Below are positions 52,437 through 62,649 of a stretch of DNA of 64,000 nucleotides, one piece after another. The stretch comes from Ornithodoros turicata. Its lineage: Eukaryota > Arthropoda > Arachnida > Ixodida > Argasidae. Each line of letters opens with the position of its first letter. The first letter of the stretch is position 1. The position numbers and the translations under genes are program-made. The DNA lies in contig NW_026999346.1 of NCBI RefSeq assembly GCF_037126465.1, positions 1,554,565-1,618,564 on the forward strand, written 5' to 3'. The notes under the pieces are model-generated. The model was not told where the DNA came from. It made no database searches and saw only the letters and a list, made by a program, of their open reading frames with translations.

Positions 52437-52936
52437 ACAAAGGAAAGTGTGGTTCGGTGCAGGAGGTGTGTCGCTCACCATCGAGCCCAACGAGGGAACG
52501 TGTCCCACACGTTAACACTTGCCTCTGCACTATACCCTCGTGCAGCTTCTGGAGAGTGAAAGACTGCCCAAGGTTGACCCTTGCCGCCAAAGAAGGTGAA
52601 GGGGGAAAAAAGAAGGTAGTGTAGGAGTGGAGAATGAAGAAGTAATGAAAGGGGGGATGGCGACTAGCTGAATAATCCTGGCCGGGCCTTCCAGGACCAC
52701 CCGACTATGGGAAGCAGGGGCCAAAGCGGTGTGTTGCTTTCCCGGAGGGGCCCTGAAGGGTCCTAAACAACCTCCAGGTCGACTCAACCGCCAGGATCCC
52801 CCTCTCCCCAGACACGGAAAAGCCACACACAGCTATACGTGGGGGTCTCCCTCCTGCGGCGACCCAACCGTTGGTGCAGGAGGGGGCTACTGCTGCTGCT
52901 GCCGGGCGATAGGGGCGCCAAGTTCCCGACGCCGGA
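52437..52936 (-). other. I-4 5' UTR / internal promoter region
   Basis: No ORF supported. It is strongly similar to the 5' ends of I-1 and I-2 (GCAGGAGGG stem, CCAACGGTTGG, GGCGTCGGGAACTTGG) although the coding regions differ clearly. Confidence 0.6.
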
Positions 52937-52949
52937 CCTAAGGGAAAGA
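52937..52949. repeat. Target-site duplication of LINE I-4, right copy
   Basis: CCTAAGGGAAAGA, as at 47714-47726. Confidence 0.9.
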
Positions 52950-54820
52950 AGAATAACAGTGGTGGCAAAAGTTCCGAGCCTACGACCTCACGTGGCCGCC
53001 ACCATAAAAGATTTAAAGAACATCAGAGGCTGAACGGGAAAGGACCCGAGGTACTCTGTCATGATCTGATGAGCGATACGAGTAACAACAAAATTACACT
53101 CCCCATGCTCCACCATGAGTACGATCCTATTTTCTCGTCGCCTTCTCCCAGATATGTCCAAGTACCGACGGTTCCTCATCCAATGTCAGCTCAAGTCAGA
53201 ACCATAGAGGTGGAGGAAGTGGAGAGTTGTCTAGCGTCTATGAGACAGCGGGCTGCCCCAGGCCCCGACGGGATAACCGTGGAAGGTTTAAAGAAGATCC
53301 CTATTCAGGTGTTGGCAGAGATCCTTAAAAACTTTCTAAGAAACAGATGCGTGCCACCTAACTTAAAAAAGTCAAGAACTGTCTTTGTACCTAAGCGAGC
53401 AAAACCCAACGGACCAGGCGACTATCGGCCAATAACAGTGTCCCAGTTGCTCCTTAGAGTGTACTCCAAGGTTCTCCTGCACCGTTTTGCCCCATCTACA
53501 AAATTCCACGACCTCCAGAATGGATTTGTTGAGGACCGAAGCACGTCCAGCAATTTGTTTCTGCTACAAGGTCTAATGAAGCATGCCAAACAACATCACA
53601 GGTCTTTCTTTGCTGCGAGTTTGGATCTAAGAAAGGCATTCGACATGCTCAGTCATCATGCCATATTGAACGCCCTAAAAGGAAGACAGCTAACCCAGCA
53701 ATATCTGGAAGTGCTTGAAGAGATGTACAGTGGATGTACCACGTCCTACTAGGTGAACGGTTGTACTGATGGAATACAGATTCCAGTGCGGTGAGGAGTT
53801 AAGCAGGGAGACCCCATGTCTCCTTTTATGTTCAATTGTGTCCTGGACCCCCTGCTACACCAGCTGAACACTTCGGGTTTGGGTTTTCAAATTAAACAGA
53901 CATCAGCGTCCACAATGGCATTTGCAGACGACATCAATCTGTTTTCGGACAACAGGGCGGCGCTGCAAGAGTTAATCCGCACGACAGAGACGTACATGAG
54001 CCAGGTTCAACTTCAAATTAACCCACTCAAGACACAGTACTTTGGCTGGACCTGGTCCAGTCAAAGTGACTGGTTCAGCTACCACATCCAGCGAGTTATC
54101 GTCTGCGGGAATGAAGTCACGGCCAAGCGCAGGGACGAGCCCATTAAGTACCTGGGTCTAAACTTATTTGTTCATAACGCCCCCACGCTGGACGACTCCA
54201 GGATCACCGAGCTCATGGAGATCATCGACATGGCTGCCCTTAAGCCTTTTCAGAGGCTGCACTGTTTCAAAGAACTAGTGGTCCAGCGCAGATTATATAC
54301 AGTAGCTAATGCCATCAACATACTGGGGCAGGCCGAGAAGCTGGACGCCGCGCACGTGAAGAAGGTCAAAAGATATCTCCATTTGCCCGGAAGTTTCCCC
54401 ACGGCACACATCTGGATGCCACACAGAAAAGGAGGTCTGGGGGTGCTGCAGTTGGCCTTCACTGCGGTTGCTGTTCAAATCAAGGCCCTCGCCAGACTAC
54501 AGAGAATTGGAAACCAGTTTATCGACGAGTTGGGCAATGAGATGCTGGCATCTCACCTTGAATCCCTATGCCGTCGGGTATGCATACCAACTGGAGTACC
54601 TGACGCCCGTCAATTGGATAAAATACTGCGGGAAGCGCACAATCGCTGGTCATCTGAAACTAAGAAGCGATACACCAACAACTCCATCTTCGCACACGAA
54701 GGAGACCCGATGGCGAATCAATGGCTCAACACTTCGTCCAAGCACATGAAGGAAGGCGACAAAATCCGCGCGCTCCGTCTTCGCACCGGGCGTCTATCCA
54801 TGCCGATCCCTATTCAATAA
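52941..54820 (+). pseudogene. R2-like pre-RT block and reverse transcriptase (element L)
   Basis: Frame 2: KKNNSGGKSSEPTTSRGRHHKRFKEHQRL (resuming after I-4), CHDLMSDTSNNKITLPMLHHEYDP, AAPGPDGITVEGL, GDYRPITVSQLL, motif A ASLDLRKAFD, stop TAG 53750-53752 (tryptophan of FWVNG), a TGA in PVRRGVKQ, motif B VKQGDPMSPFMFN, catalytic FADDINLFSD near 53920-53945, then INPLKTQYFGWTWSSQSDWFSY and the thumb to IRALRLRTG. A one-base insertion near 54790 shifts the frame into the knuckle. Confidence 0.9.
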
Positions 54821-54890
54821 GCATGCCCTGGACCCAACCGCAAGGCTTTGCCATCACTGCCGAGAAGCGGACGAGACACCGGCCCATATC

Positions 54891-55349
54891 TTGCAACACT
54901 GTGAGCGCGTCTACGGTCCAGGCATCGAGCGTCACAAGTTTGTCTGCCAGCAGATGGCCCGTCTCAATCAAAAGTATAACCCTTCCGCGACAGTGCGTCA
55001 AGAGCAAGTATTTTCAGTTGCAGGAGCTAGGCTCAAGCCTGACCTAGTTGTGGAAGTGGGCGACAAGGTATTTGTGGCGGACGTGGTCATCTGCTGGAAT
55101 AACAGCCTGACTACACTCGAGCAGAAGACTAGAGAAAAGGTTCACAAGTACGAACCTCGACGCTGTCTCTTTCCGGGCAAGGAAGTACACGTCGACGGAG
55201 TTGTATTTGGTGCCCGAGGCCTCACATGTGGGTCCTCAAGACGAGTTTGTGGGACGTTTAGGCTCACTAAGAGTGACATATCATGGCTTGCATCGAGAGT
55301 TATCCTTGGCAGCCTTATCTGTTTGTCGCGCTTAGTGCGTAAAGTCTGA
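54891..55349 (+). pseudogene. R2-like restriction-like endonuclease domain (element L)
   Basis: Frame 3, coding from about 54800 (YPCRSLFNKHALDPTARLCHHC). GIERHKFVCQQMARLNQKYNP, core KPDLVVEVGDKVFVADVVICWN (final D of the CWD block is N), GARGLTCGSSRRV, SLICLSRLVRKV, TGA 55347-55349. It gives the full normal C-terminus for the subfamily. Confidence 0.88.
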
Positions 55350-55569
55350 ACTGTTTGTTCGGGATTAGTTTACTTTTCGTTCTCCGCTCGAGCCTGTTTT
55401 AAGATAGTCGACAGTTCGGTTCGTTTATGGTTCTTTCTTTTACTTATTTTTACCAGGGCCCTAAGACCGGTGCTTGGTGTCAGCACAGCACGGCCCTAAC
55501 GGGTTCGTGCGGCACACAACGCCGAGCTTGGCCTAGCTTTTTAACCCTGTATTGGGAAAGCCTTAGTTC
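55350..55569 (+). other. 3' UTR of R2-like element L
   Basis: Similar to G and H 3' UTRs (CCCTAAGACCGGTGCTTGG, CAACGCCGAGCTTGGCC). The CCCTGTACAGGG palindrome is decayed (CCCTGTATTGGG). It ends TTAGTTC before TAGCC. Confidence 0.7.
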
Positions 55570-55923
55570 TAGCCAAATAAACGCCATTCTACTTATTCGA
55601 CGCTTTTCTCCCACATTAGGATCGTGCATCTGAGGCACATACTCACAAAGTATGGGGTAACGCAGAGGAAAATACTGTGTTCTTTCGGTAGCCAAATAAA
55701 CGCTATTCTACTCATTCGACGCTTTTCTCCCACATTAGGACCGTGCATCTGAGGCACATACTTACAAAGTATGGGGTAATGCAGAGGAAAATACTGTGTT
55801 CTTTCGGTAGCCAAATAAACGCTATTCTACTCATTCGACGCTTTCCTCCCACATTAGGATCGTGCATCTGAGGCACAAACACACAAAGTATGGGGTAACG
55901 GCAGGGGAAAATATTATGTTCTT
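55570..55923 (+). repeat. R2-target tandem repeat, block S9 (three units)
   Basis: Units start at 55570, 55689 and 55808. The first two share GCAGAGGAAAAT in place of GGCAGGGGAAAAT. It ends at GTTCTT, the 5' junction of element J. Confidence 0.92.
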
Positions 55924-55924
55924 G

Positions 55925-56076
55925 AGGGGTTGGTGACTCGGTGTTGGTTCGTTTACTGTGCGAAATTTTCAGCGAATCAGCGAGTTCTTCAAAATGTTTT
56001 CCGAGTCACCAAGGCGGTCCGGCCTCCTCGTGGCACCCCCTGGGCAACGGCTGCAGTAGCCGGCAAACGGACCGCC
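55925..56076 (+). ncRNA. HDV-like self-cleaving ribozyme at the 5' end of element J
   Basis: The most divergent copy. P1 AGGGGTTG (55925-55932) with CACCCCCT: A-U closing and one U/C mismatch. J1/2 stem GGTGACTCGG/CCGAGTCACC has compensated changes relative to the CAGG/CCTG stems of the others. P2 GGCGGTCCG/CGGACCGCC is perfect. L3 TCCTCGT, P4 CGGCTGCAGTAGCCG, J4/2 CAAAC keeps the catalytic C. Confidence 0.87.
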
Positions 56077-56195
56077 ACAGGCTTCTGGCCACGTTTGAGG
56101 CAAAAGAGACGTGCACAGCTTCAGGAAGTTCCCCGCTCAGTTAGCTGGGATCATCAGCCTCATCACCACCTTTGGGTGCATTAATTCAACTCAAC

Positions 56196-56890
56196 ATGGC
56201 TACCAAGTTTACCAACCGTGAAGAGAGCTATCCGCCTCAAGAACTTGTCTGCCCAATATGCGACTTAAGAATTTCATCTAGAGTGAAACTTGAGCAGCAC
56301 TATAAGGAACACTACCTTGTACTATTATGAAGGTGTGACATCTGCGAGGCTAAAACATCCACTTCAAGCAAAGTTATCTCGTCACATTACACGAAATGTA
56401 GGCGGAAACATGCTATAACAAGCGAAGCTCGGCCCGGTGGGCCCCTGTCGGCCGCCGTGGGCGGTCCCTCGGCCCCGTGTGGGGATGTGTCGGTGCCTGA
56501 TGATGGACCACATACTACCACCACGAATGACGGACCTCCCCGTTGTCTAAATGATATCAGCGAAACGCCTGAGCAGAGGGAAGATGGTTCTGAATCATTC
56601 GCCTCTTTCGACCTTTCTGCCCTAGCCGAGGCCCTTGGCAAAGCTGGTCTTACTCCACCTGGCAGCAACCCCTTCTCAGCAAGGGATGTGGCTTCTCCTA
56701 CGACGGAACAGCCAGGTTCCGTGCACGAGGGATGCGAACTATTTGAGAGCCACAAGGTCCATCATTCTGGAACTGTACCTGCCTCGCACGTGGGTGTGGT
56801 GCCCTCTGCGTCGGCTGTTGGGGTGCCCTCCGAGTCGAGTATTCCATCCGCAACTACCACGACGAGCGACACCAACCCTGCCACTACAAA
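56196..56890 (+). pseudogene. R2-like zinc fingers and linker (element J)
   Basis: ATG 56196 (MATKFTNREESYPPQELVC). Finger 1 CPICDLRISSRVKLEQHYKEH; TGA at 56328-56330; frame 3 continues CDICEAKTSTSSKVISSHYTKC (finger 2). Linker rich in P, S and T with LSALAEALGKAGLTPPGSN. M2 interrupts at TNPDEK; the frame by chance stays open 170 bases into M2. Confidence 0.83.
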
Positions 56891-58954
56891 CCCAGATGAA
56901 AAATTTTCCAACTGGGACCAGTTCAAACTGGGACCAGTTCAAAACCAGTTTGCAGCTGGTCCCAGCTTGAACTGGTCCCAGTTCAATAAGACAGCTAGAG
57001 CTGGTCCCAGTTTGAACTGGGACCAGTTCAAAACCAGTTGGCAGCTGGTCCCAGCTTGAACTGGTCCCAGTTCAAAATACCAGCTTGCAACTGGTCGCAG
57101 CCGAAGTAGCAACGTTTCTCCTCCAAGCGGAACTGAGCCACTCGGGAGCTCATTTGGATATCCAAGATGATCCAACCCACAGATATGCATGATACTGAAA
57201 TAAACATGAATTATTTTATTGTGCACTTCTGAAACAGACATTTTGTATTTCACGATGCAGTTTCTCACTGACTTTACAGAAACTGTTGAGGAAAACAGGA
57301 AGCATTCCGGGCAGCCGTGGAAGTCATGTCATCAGTTGGTTTTCTACGTATAGAGCTGCAGAAGAGCTATCATTACTAATCCATTTAGTTCACTATACAC
57401 ACATATGTCGCAGACACTCACCTTTCCTGTGTATCCCTACAGGAGGCGCTTGTGGAGTCCGACATATTGCTTCGCAGTCGTCCTGTGAAGCACAATATTA
57501 TCACCAAAACATGAATTGAAAGGCACAACTACTCCACAACAGACTCACATGCTTTTCCGATCCACGCCACGAGTACTCTGGTGAGCTATGCGGATTCTAG
57601 AGCAACCCGTGGTTTCCGTGTGAAGGATCTGAAACACGAGAATGACATGCATTAAAAGCGGGAACGCGCAGACTAACGGCACATGATGAATAAAAGAACG
57701 AGAAACCAAGAGACACTTTTCACAGCGTGTGGTGTGCAAAAAGTTGCTTTGTTAACGTTAACATCGCATTTGCATATACCGGGCGTTAGTCGTGAAAGAA
57801 ACGCGTCCATATGTTCTCAGCACACTGGGGAGACAAACTTTACGTGCAGCAGGACGGTACCATTATTTATATTTCTGCTTTATTCGCAGGAAGCAAAAAA
57901 ACACTTGAGCATAGTACTCACGATGAAGCAGTCTTCGCAGCTGCAACAGAGCCGCAATCGCATGACACCTGTCTGGTCGTACTGAAGCCGATGACGCTCA
58001 CTGTAATTTATATTGTCGCATGTCACGCTAATAACATTAAGAGCAAAAATGTCACTTGGGGCATGCTGAGACGAACGCGAAAAGTCAAAACACGGCAGAC
58101 AAGCGCGAACGCTGCATCTTGAAGCAGCAAGCGACCGTTACACCCACTGGTTACACCTTGTTCAAGCGCGTCATTCAACAGGGGAGCAGGAACGCGCAAA
58201 ATATGCAAACATAATAATTCCAAATTAGCTTTTGTTAACATAAGCGCACCTTAAAAAAATAGAAATATGATTTTTTTTTACTATAAAGTTGCTTTCCGAT
58301 CGCCCCCCCAACCTTTCTTTCGTAATCTTCATCTATGTTATTACAAACCTATCCCGGAACCCCCAAACCGAAACTTCTCCCAAACATGTCAACCGGTCGA
58401 GCTTGAACTGGCACCACTTCACTTTCCAGTTGCCACCTGCCCAGCTTGAACTGGTACCAGGTCATGTCCAGTTGCCTCCAGCCCAGTTTGAACTGGTAGC
58501 AGTTCATGTCCAGTTGCCACCAGCCCAGTTTGAACTGGCGCACCACTTCACTTTCCAGTTGCCACCCCCATTCAACTGGTACCAGGCCATGTCCAGTTGC
58601 CTCCAGCCCAGTTTGAACTGGTACCAGCTCATGTCCAGTTGCCACCAGCCCAGTTTGAACTGGTACCACTTCACTTTCCAGTTGCCACCTGCCCAGCTTG
58701 AACTGGTACCAGCTCATGTCCACTTGCCACCAGCCCAGTTTGAACTGGTACCAGTTCATGTCCAGTTGCCACCAGCCCAGCTTGAACTGGTACCACTTCA
58801 CTTTCCAGTTGCCACCAGCCCAGCTTGAACTGGTACCACTTTAGTTTCCAGTTGCCGCCAGTTTGATCCCACTTGGTTCCAGTTCATGACCAGTTGGAGG
58901 CAACTGGGAACGAACTGGTACCAGTTGACTTTCCAGTTCATTTTTTCGCCTGGG
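56891..58954. mobile_element. Non-autonomous DNA element M2 (CCCAG..GAAAAA ends, ACTGG arrays)
   Basis: 2,064 bp. Left end CCCAGATGAAAAA, right end TTTTTTCGCCTGGG, followed inward by AACTGG. A 2-bp AA duplication is possible (56889-56890, 58955-56). Left arm (56910-57080): GGGACCAGTTC/GAACTGGTCCC inverted motifs. Right arm (58400-58930): about ten units built on GAACTGGTACCAGTTC and CCAGTTGCCACCAGCCCAG. The core 57090-58290 is AT-rich; its small ORFs (57286-57519, 57683-57985, 57811-58122) show no known domain. Same group as M1. Confidence 0.75.
58400..58930 (+). repeat. Tandem ACTGGTACCAGTT-type repeats in right arm of M2
   Basis: Units of about 42-63 bp combining CAGTTTGAACTGGTACCAG with TCCAGTTGCCACC. 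Because GAACTGGTACCAGTTC is palindromic, the array can fold on itself. Confidence 0.85.
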
Positions 58955-59720
58955 AAGAAAGATGCTGAGTACACTTCGTGTACATTCTCTCACAGCCGAT
59001 GGACAGATGGAGACCTACGGGCTTTGGCTTTACTCGAGATCCAGCTGAATGACCATCCTTTCATAAATCAGGAGTTAGCCAGACGTTACCCTTCTAGAAC
59101 CCTCATGTCCATCCGAATGGTGAGACACCAGGGTTGATACAAGAAAATTCTTCAAGATTGCAAGTCTCGTGCTAAACCTACGAGTGAGGACCCACTAAAC
59201 AACTCCAACCAAGATCATCCTGCTGTACCCGCGGACAATAAGCTGCACCGGGACGAGAACCGATATTACGAAGACCTTGTCAACGCCGGATTGGACGAAC
59301 CTTCTTTCAGTTATAGCTTAACTAAGTTTCCGGCTCAGATGTCTGACATCAAGATGATTCTGAACCATTTTGGAATATGCACAGACACTAAAAAACCCAA
59401 GACGAAGCGGAAGGAAAGATCCCATCAATACGGCACTCGTGCTGCTCGGTGGCGGGCTCGATTCGTCGAACACCAACGTCTATATAGGCTCGGTCCCCGG
59501 GTCCTAGCGCACCACCTCCTCATGGAGTGTGAGCCGGAACAGCTGAAACTCACCCTAAACGATGTTCAAAAGGTTTATGACGAACTTTTTTCTACGCCTT
59601 CAAAGCCTGTGAAGAGGAATCAGCAACCCAGAAGAGAAGATATAATGTCAATCACCCCGGTAACACCTGCCGAAGTCATTCAAGCAATCCACAGTATGAA
59701 CAAGAATGCAGCCCCGGACC
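58955..59720 (+). pseudogene. R2-like Myb-like domain and pre-RT block (element J)
   Basis: Frame 2: SRWTDGDLRALALLEIQLNDHPFINQELARRYPSRTLMSIRMVRHQG, TGA 59135-59137, then continues YKKILQDCKSRAKPT, MSDIKMILNHFGICTD, ARWRARFVEHQRLYRLGPRVLAHHLL, VTPAEVIQAIHSMNKNAAP. One base is lost within GPDG near 59715, shifting into frame 1. Confidence 0.84.
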
Positions 59721-59742
59721 GGATGGCCTCTCCCTCCGGGAT

Positions 59743-61161
59743 ATGGAGAAAGTTCCGCCTATCATTTGGTCCCATCTATTTACAAACTTCCTGATATACC
59801 AGAACGTCCCTGATGAACTCAAGACCTCAAGAACTATTTTCATACCAAAAACTCCCAGTCCCACAACAGCATCCGACCTCAGACCCATCACCATGTCATC
59901 CGTCATCAGCAGGACCTTTTCGAAGATATAACTGGGGAGATTATCCCAGGATGGCTCATTTCACCCTCTACAGGGGGGGTTCGAAGACGACTGGGCAACC
60001 AGTAATAATCTGCTCCTCTTACAAGGAGTTATGCGATACCTCAAGAAGAAGAAGGGCAACTTGTTTGCTGCAAGCCTAGACATTCGCAAGGCATTCGATG
60101 CCCTAAGCCACTACGCCATATATGAGGCCCTCAGGGGCAGAGGCACACCAGAGCACTACACATGCCTCATTCGAAATCTGTATACTAATGCAAGCACGTC
60201 ATTCTGCTTAAATGGCGAGGTCGACGGAAGGCGCGTTCCTGTCAAGCGTGGTATCAAACAGGGAGATCCACTATCGCCATTCATTTTTAATGCTGTGATG
60301 GACCCCTTCCTCCAGCGAATAAACGAGTCTGCAGTAGGAGTACAGGTTGCAGGCTGCACGGCTTCGGCCATGGCTTTTGCCGACGACGTGCTCTTGATGT
60401 CGTCAAGCTTGGAAGGGCTTAGAGCCCTCGTGACCGAAGTCGAGGAGTTTCTCTCGGGTATCCATCTGGCAATCAACCCCAAGAAAACCTAATGTTTCAG
60501 ATGGAAATACAACGGGATCCGAAAGTGGTTCGATTATAACATACCGCCCATCACAGTTGCTGGAACCACTGTATACCCCCGAAGCAGGAACGCTCCCATT
60601 AAACACTTGGGACTTAACCTTTACGTTAACAAGGCACCGGAAGCAGAGGACGCCTACGCGGACAAAATCCTACACCTGATTACTAAGGCCTCCCTAAGAC
60701 CATTTCAAAAACTTCGTTGCATCGAATGCTTAGTGGTACCAAGGTATCTCTACATCCTATCAAATGCTTTGAATGTCCGCCAGGCCGCACCACAACGAGA
60801 CAAGAAGTTACGCATCAGCATCAAGAAGATCTTACACCTGCCACTATCGTTCCCAAACATTCATGTCCACCTCCCCCAGCGAGAAGGGGGTTTGGGGATC
60901 CTACGACTGCAATGGACGGCGGTAGCCTGTCAGATGAAGGCGCTCGCTCGTATGGCCCGCCTGGCGTACCACTTCACAGACAAGATCCTGTCAGAAGCAC
61001 TATCCGACATTTTTGCCAAGACAAGCGAATACCTCGGAATCCCGGCGTCACTTACCGGCCAGCACGATTTGGCTACGGCCTGTGAAAGAAGCCCAAAAGA
61101 CTCAAGTCAACGCGAGCATCGCTACTTAGAAGAACGAGGGGATTTTCTCCCATCGACGTGA
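59743..61161 (+). pseudogene. R2-like reverse transcriptase (element J)
   Basis: Frame 1 with stops at 59929-59931 and 60490-60492. DELKTSRTIFIPKTPSP, SDLRPITMSSVISRTF, FHPLQGGFEDD, LLLLQGVMRYLKKKK, motif A ASLDIRKAFD, motif B IKQGDPLSPFIFN, catalytic FADDVLLMSS near 60375-60400, INPKKT, KHLGLNLYVNKAP, LPQREGGLGILRLQW. A shift near 61090 leads to the endonuclease part. Confidence 0.88.
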
Positions 61162-61180
61162 GCCCGTTGGCAACTACTGG

Positions 61181-61803
61181 TTGAGGCCTGATTGTTGGTA
61201 CTTAGCCGATGGCGATCGCATCCGTGCATTAAGGCTTCGAACGAATTTATACCCCACGCGTACACTATCGAACAAACACGCAAGTGACCCGGCTGCGCTC
61301 CTGTGTAGGTTCTGTGGGGAGAAGAATGAGACTGCCTACCACATCTCGCTGGAATGCGACCGAATCCATCTGTCACGTGTTGAGCGGCACAATTATATCG
61401 CCAAGAATATCGCACGTTTGACGCAGAAGTATGATCCTAGCATCAACATCCAGCAGGGAAGCTTCTCTCTGTGGACGGAGTGAGGCTCAAGCCTGATATA
61501 GTCATCTCCCAGGGCAACAAAGTGACAGTGTTAGACATTGCAATCGCCTGGGACTCCTCACCGTCCATCCTAGAGAACGCCAACAGGGCCAAGATTCGGA
61601 AGTACGAATGTCTAGCGAAGTGCTTCCCTGACAAAGAATTCGAGGTATCGGGACTTTGCTTTGGCGCCGGCGGCGGCACCTGCGCCGGAACTAGAGCGGC
61701 TTTAAGAAGACTGGGGTGCACAACCGCCCACCTGGCCTGGTTAGCAGCCAAAGGCATCACCTGCAGTCTTATATGCCTAACACGGTTCAACAAGAAAGTT
61801 TGA
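61181..61803 (+). pseudogene. R2-like CCHC/RLE domain (element J)
   Basis: Frame 2: DGDRIRALRLRTNLYPTRTLSNKHASDPAALLC, knuckle CRFCGEKNETAYHISLEC, RVERHNYIAKNIARLTQKYDP. A shift near 61465 into frame 1: core KPDIVISQGNKVTVLDIAIAWD (61492-61554), FGAGGGTCAGTRAALRRLG, CSLICLTRFNKKV, TGA 61801-61803. PD...D intact. Confidence 0.88.
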
Positions 61804-62023
61804 GTTGACTTTGCACCCAGTTATATTTTATCTGTCAGCTCTTGGGACTGATGGGCTTGTTTTAACTTTTCCGTATTTTTTAGTTTTCTCTTGTTGCTAT
61901 TAAGAGGAGACATTGGGGTCCGATGGCAGACCAACGCTAACCTCTTACGAGGTTGGACCCCAAGGCGCCCTTCCTGTAGCCCGACGTTTTACCCTTTCTT
62001 TTTGAGAGGGACTTCTTTGTTTT
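61804..62023 (+). other. 3' UTR of R2-like element J
   Basis: T-rich first half, then an inverted pair CTAACCTCTTACGAGGTT near 61938-61955 and GGACCCCAAGG. Sequence unlike the G/L 3' UTRs. Ends TTTGTTT before TAGCC at 62024. Confidence 0.7.
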
Positions 62024-62380
62024 TAGCCAAATAAACGCCATTCTACGCATTCGACGCTTTTCTCCCACATTACGATCATGCATCTGAAGCACAAACTCGC
62101 AAAGTATGGGGTAACGGCAGGAGAAAATACTGTCTTCTTTCGGTAGCCAAATAAACGCCATTCTACGCATTCGACGCTTTTCTCCCACATTACGATCGTG
62201 CATCTGAGGCAAAAACTCACAACGTATGGGGTAACGGCAGGAGAAAATACGGTGTTCTTTCGGTAGCCAAATAAACGCCATTCTACGCATTCGACGCTTT
62301 TCTCCCACATTAGGATCGCGCATCTGAAGCACAAACTCTCAAAGTATGGGGTAACGGCAGGGGAAAATACTGTGTTCTTT
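62024..62380 (+). repeat. R2-target tandem repeat, block S10 (three units)
   Basis: Units start at 62024, 62144 and 62264 (exactly 120-bp spacing) and end at TTCTTT (62380), the junction of element K. Confidence 0.93.
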
Positions 62381-62381
62381 C

Positions 62382-62532
62382 GGGGGCGTGACTCAGGTAC
62401 TCGATTGCTTTGCTGTGCGATTTGTTGGCGCTTTCGAATAGAGGTTTTTGGTGTATCCTGAGTCACGGGAGGTCCGGCCTCCTGGTGGCACCCCCTGGGC
62501 AACGGCAGCAGCAGCCGGCTAACAGACCGCCC
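62382..62532 (+). ncRNA. HDV-like self-cleaving ribozyme at the 5' end of element K
   Basis: P1 GGGGGCG (one G fewer than G and L) with CACCCCCT. J1/2 stem GTGACTCAGG/CCTGAGTCAC. P2 GGTCCG/CAGACC. P3 GCC/GGC with loop TCCTGGT, where the others have TCCTCGT/C: a change in the most conserved loop that may weaken cleavage. P4 CGGCAGCAGCAGCCG, J4/2 CTAAC. Confidence 0.83.
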
Positions 62533-62649
62533 ACGGCATAAGCCGTGGTGGGAGTGAAGAAACCCAGTGCTTGAAGCTTTTAGGCCATCCAGGTCGTTAC
62601 CTGGACTGGCAACACTCTTACCTGGCCAGACAGGGAGATTACAAGTCAA

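Larger units (their letters stand above)
47727..52936 (-). mobile_element. I-group LINE I-4, full-length insertion (TGA-tail subfamily)
   Basis: 3' tail of about five GAT/TGA units (47725-47741 on the + strand), ORF2, ORF1 and 5' UTR on the - strand, with 13-bp duplications on both sides. ORF2 and ORF1 match I-3 in wording more than I-1/I-2, while the 5' UTR matches I-1/I-2. Killed by stops at 51213 and 49624, two shifts and an RT deletion. Confidence 0.9.
46286..55569 (+). mobile_element. R2-like element L, full length, interrupted by LINE I-4
   Basis: R2-like sequence at 46286-47726 and 52950-55569, joined across I-4 by the duplication CCTAAGGGAAAGA. It has the 5' ribozyme, zinc fingers, doubled linker motif, Myb, RT, RLE and 3' UTR, and ends before TAGCCAAATAAACG at 55570. 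Net length about 4.1 kb. Confidence 0.9.
55924..62023 (+). mobile_element. R2-like element J, full length, interrupted by DNA element M2
   Basis: Ribozyme at 55925, zinc fingers from 56196, M2 at 56891-58954 between linker and Myb, then RT, RLE and 3' UTR up to TAGCCAAATAAACG at 62024. Without M2 it is about 4.0 kb. RT wording groups it with B/D/E/F. Confidence 0.9.

Noticed and set aside
57286..58122. Small ORFs in the centre of M2 as host genes
   Set aside because: Around 80-100 codons each, overlapping frames, no recognisable domain and no splice or promoter support.
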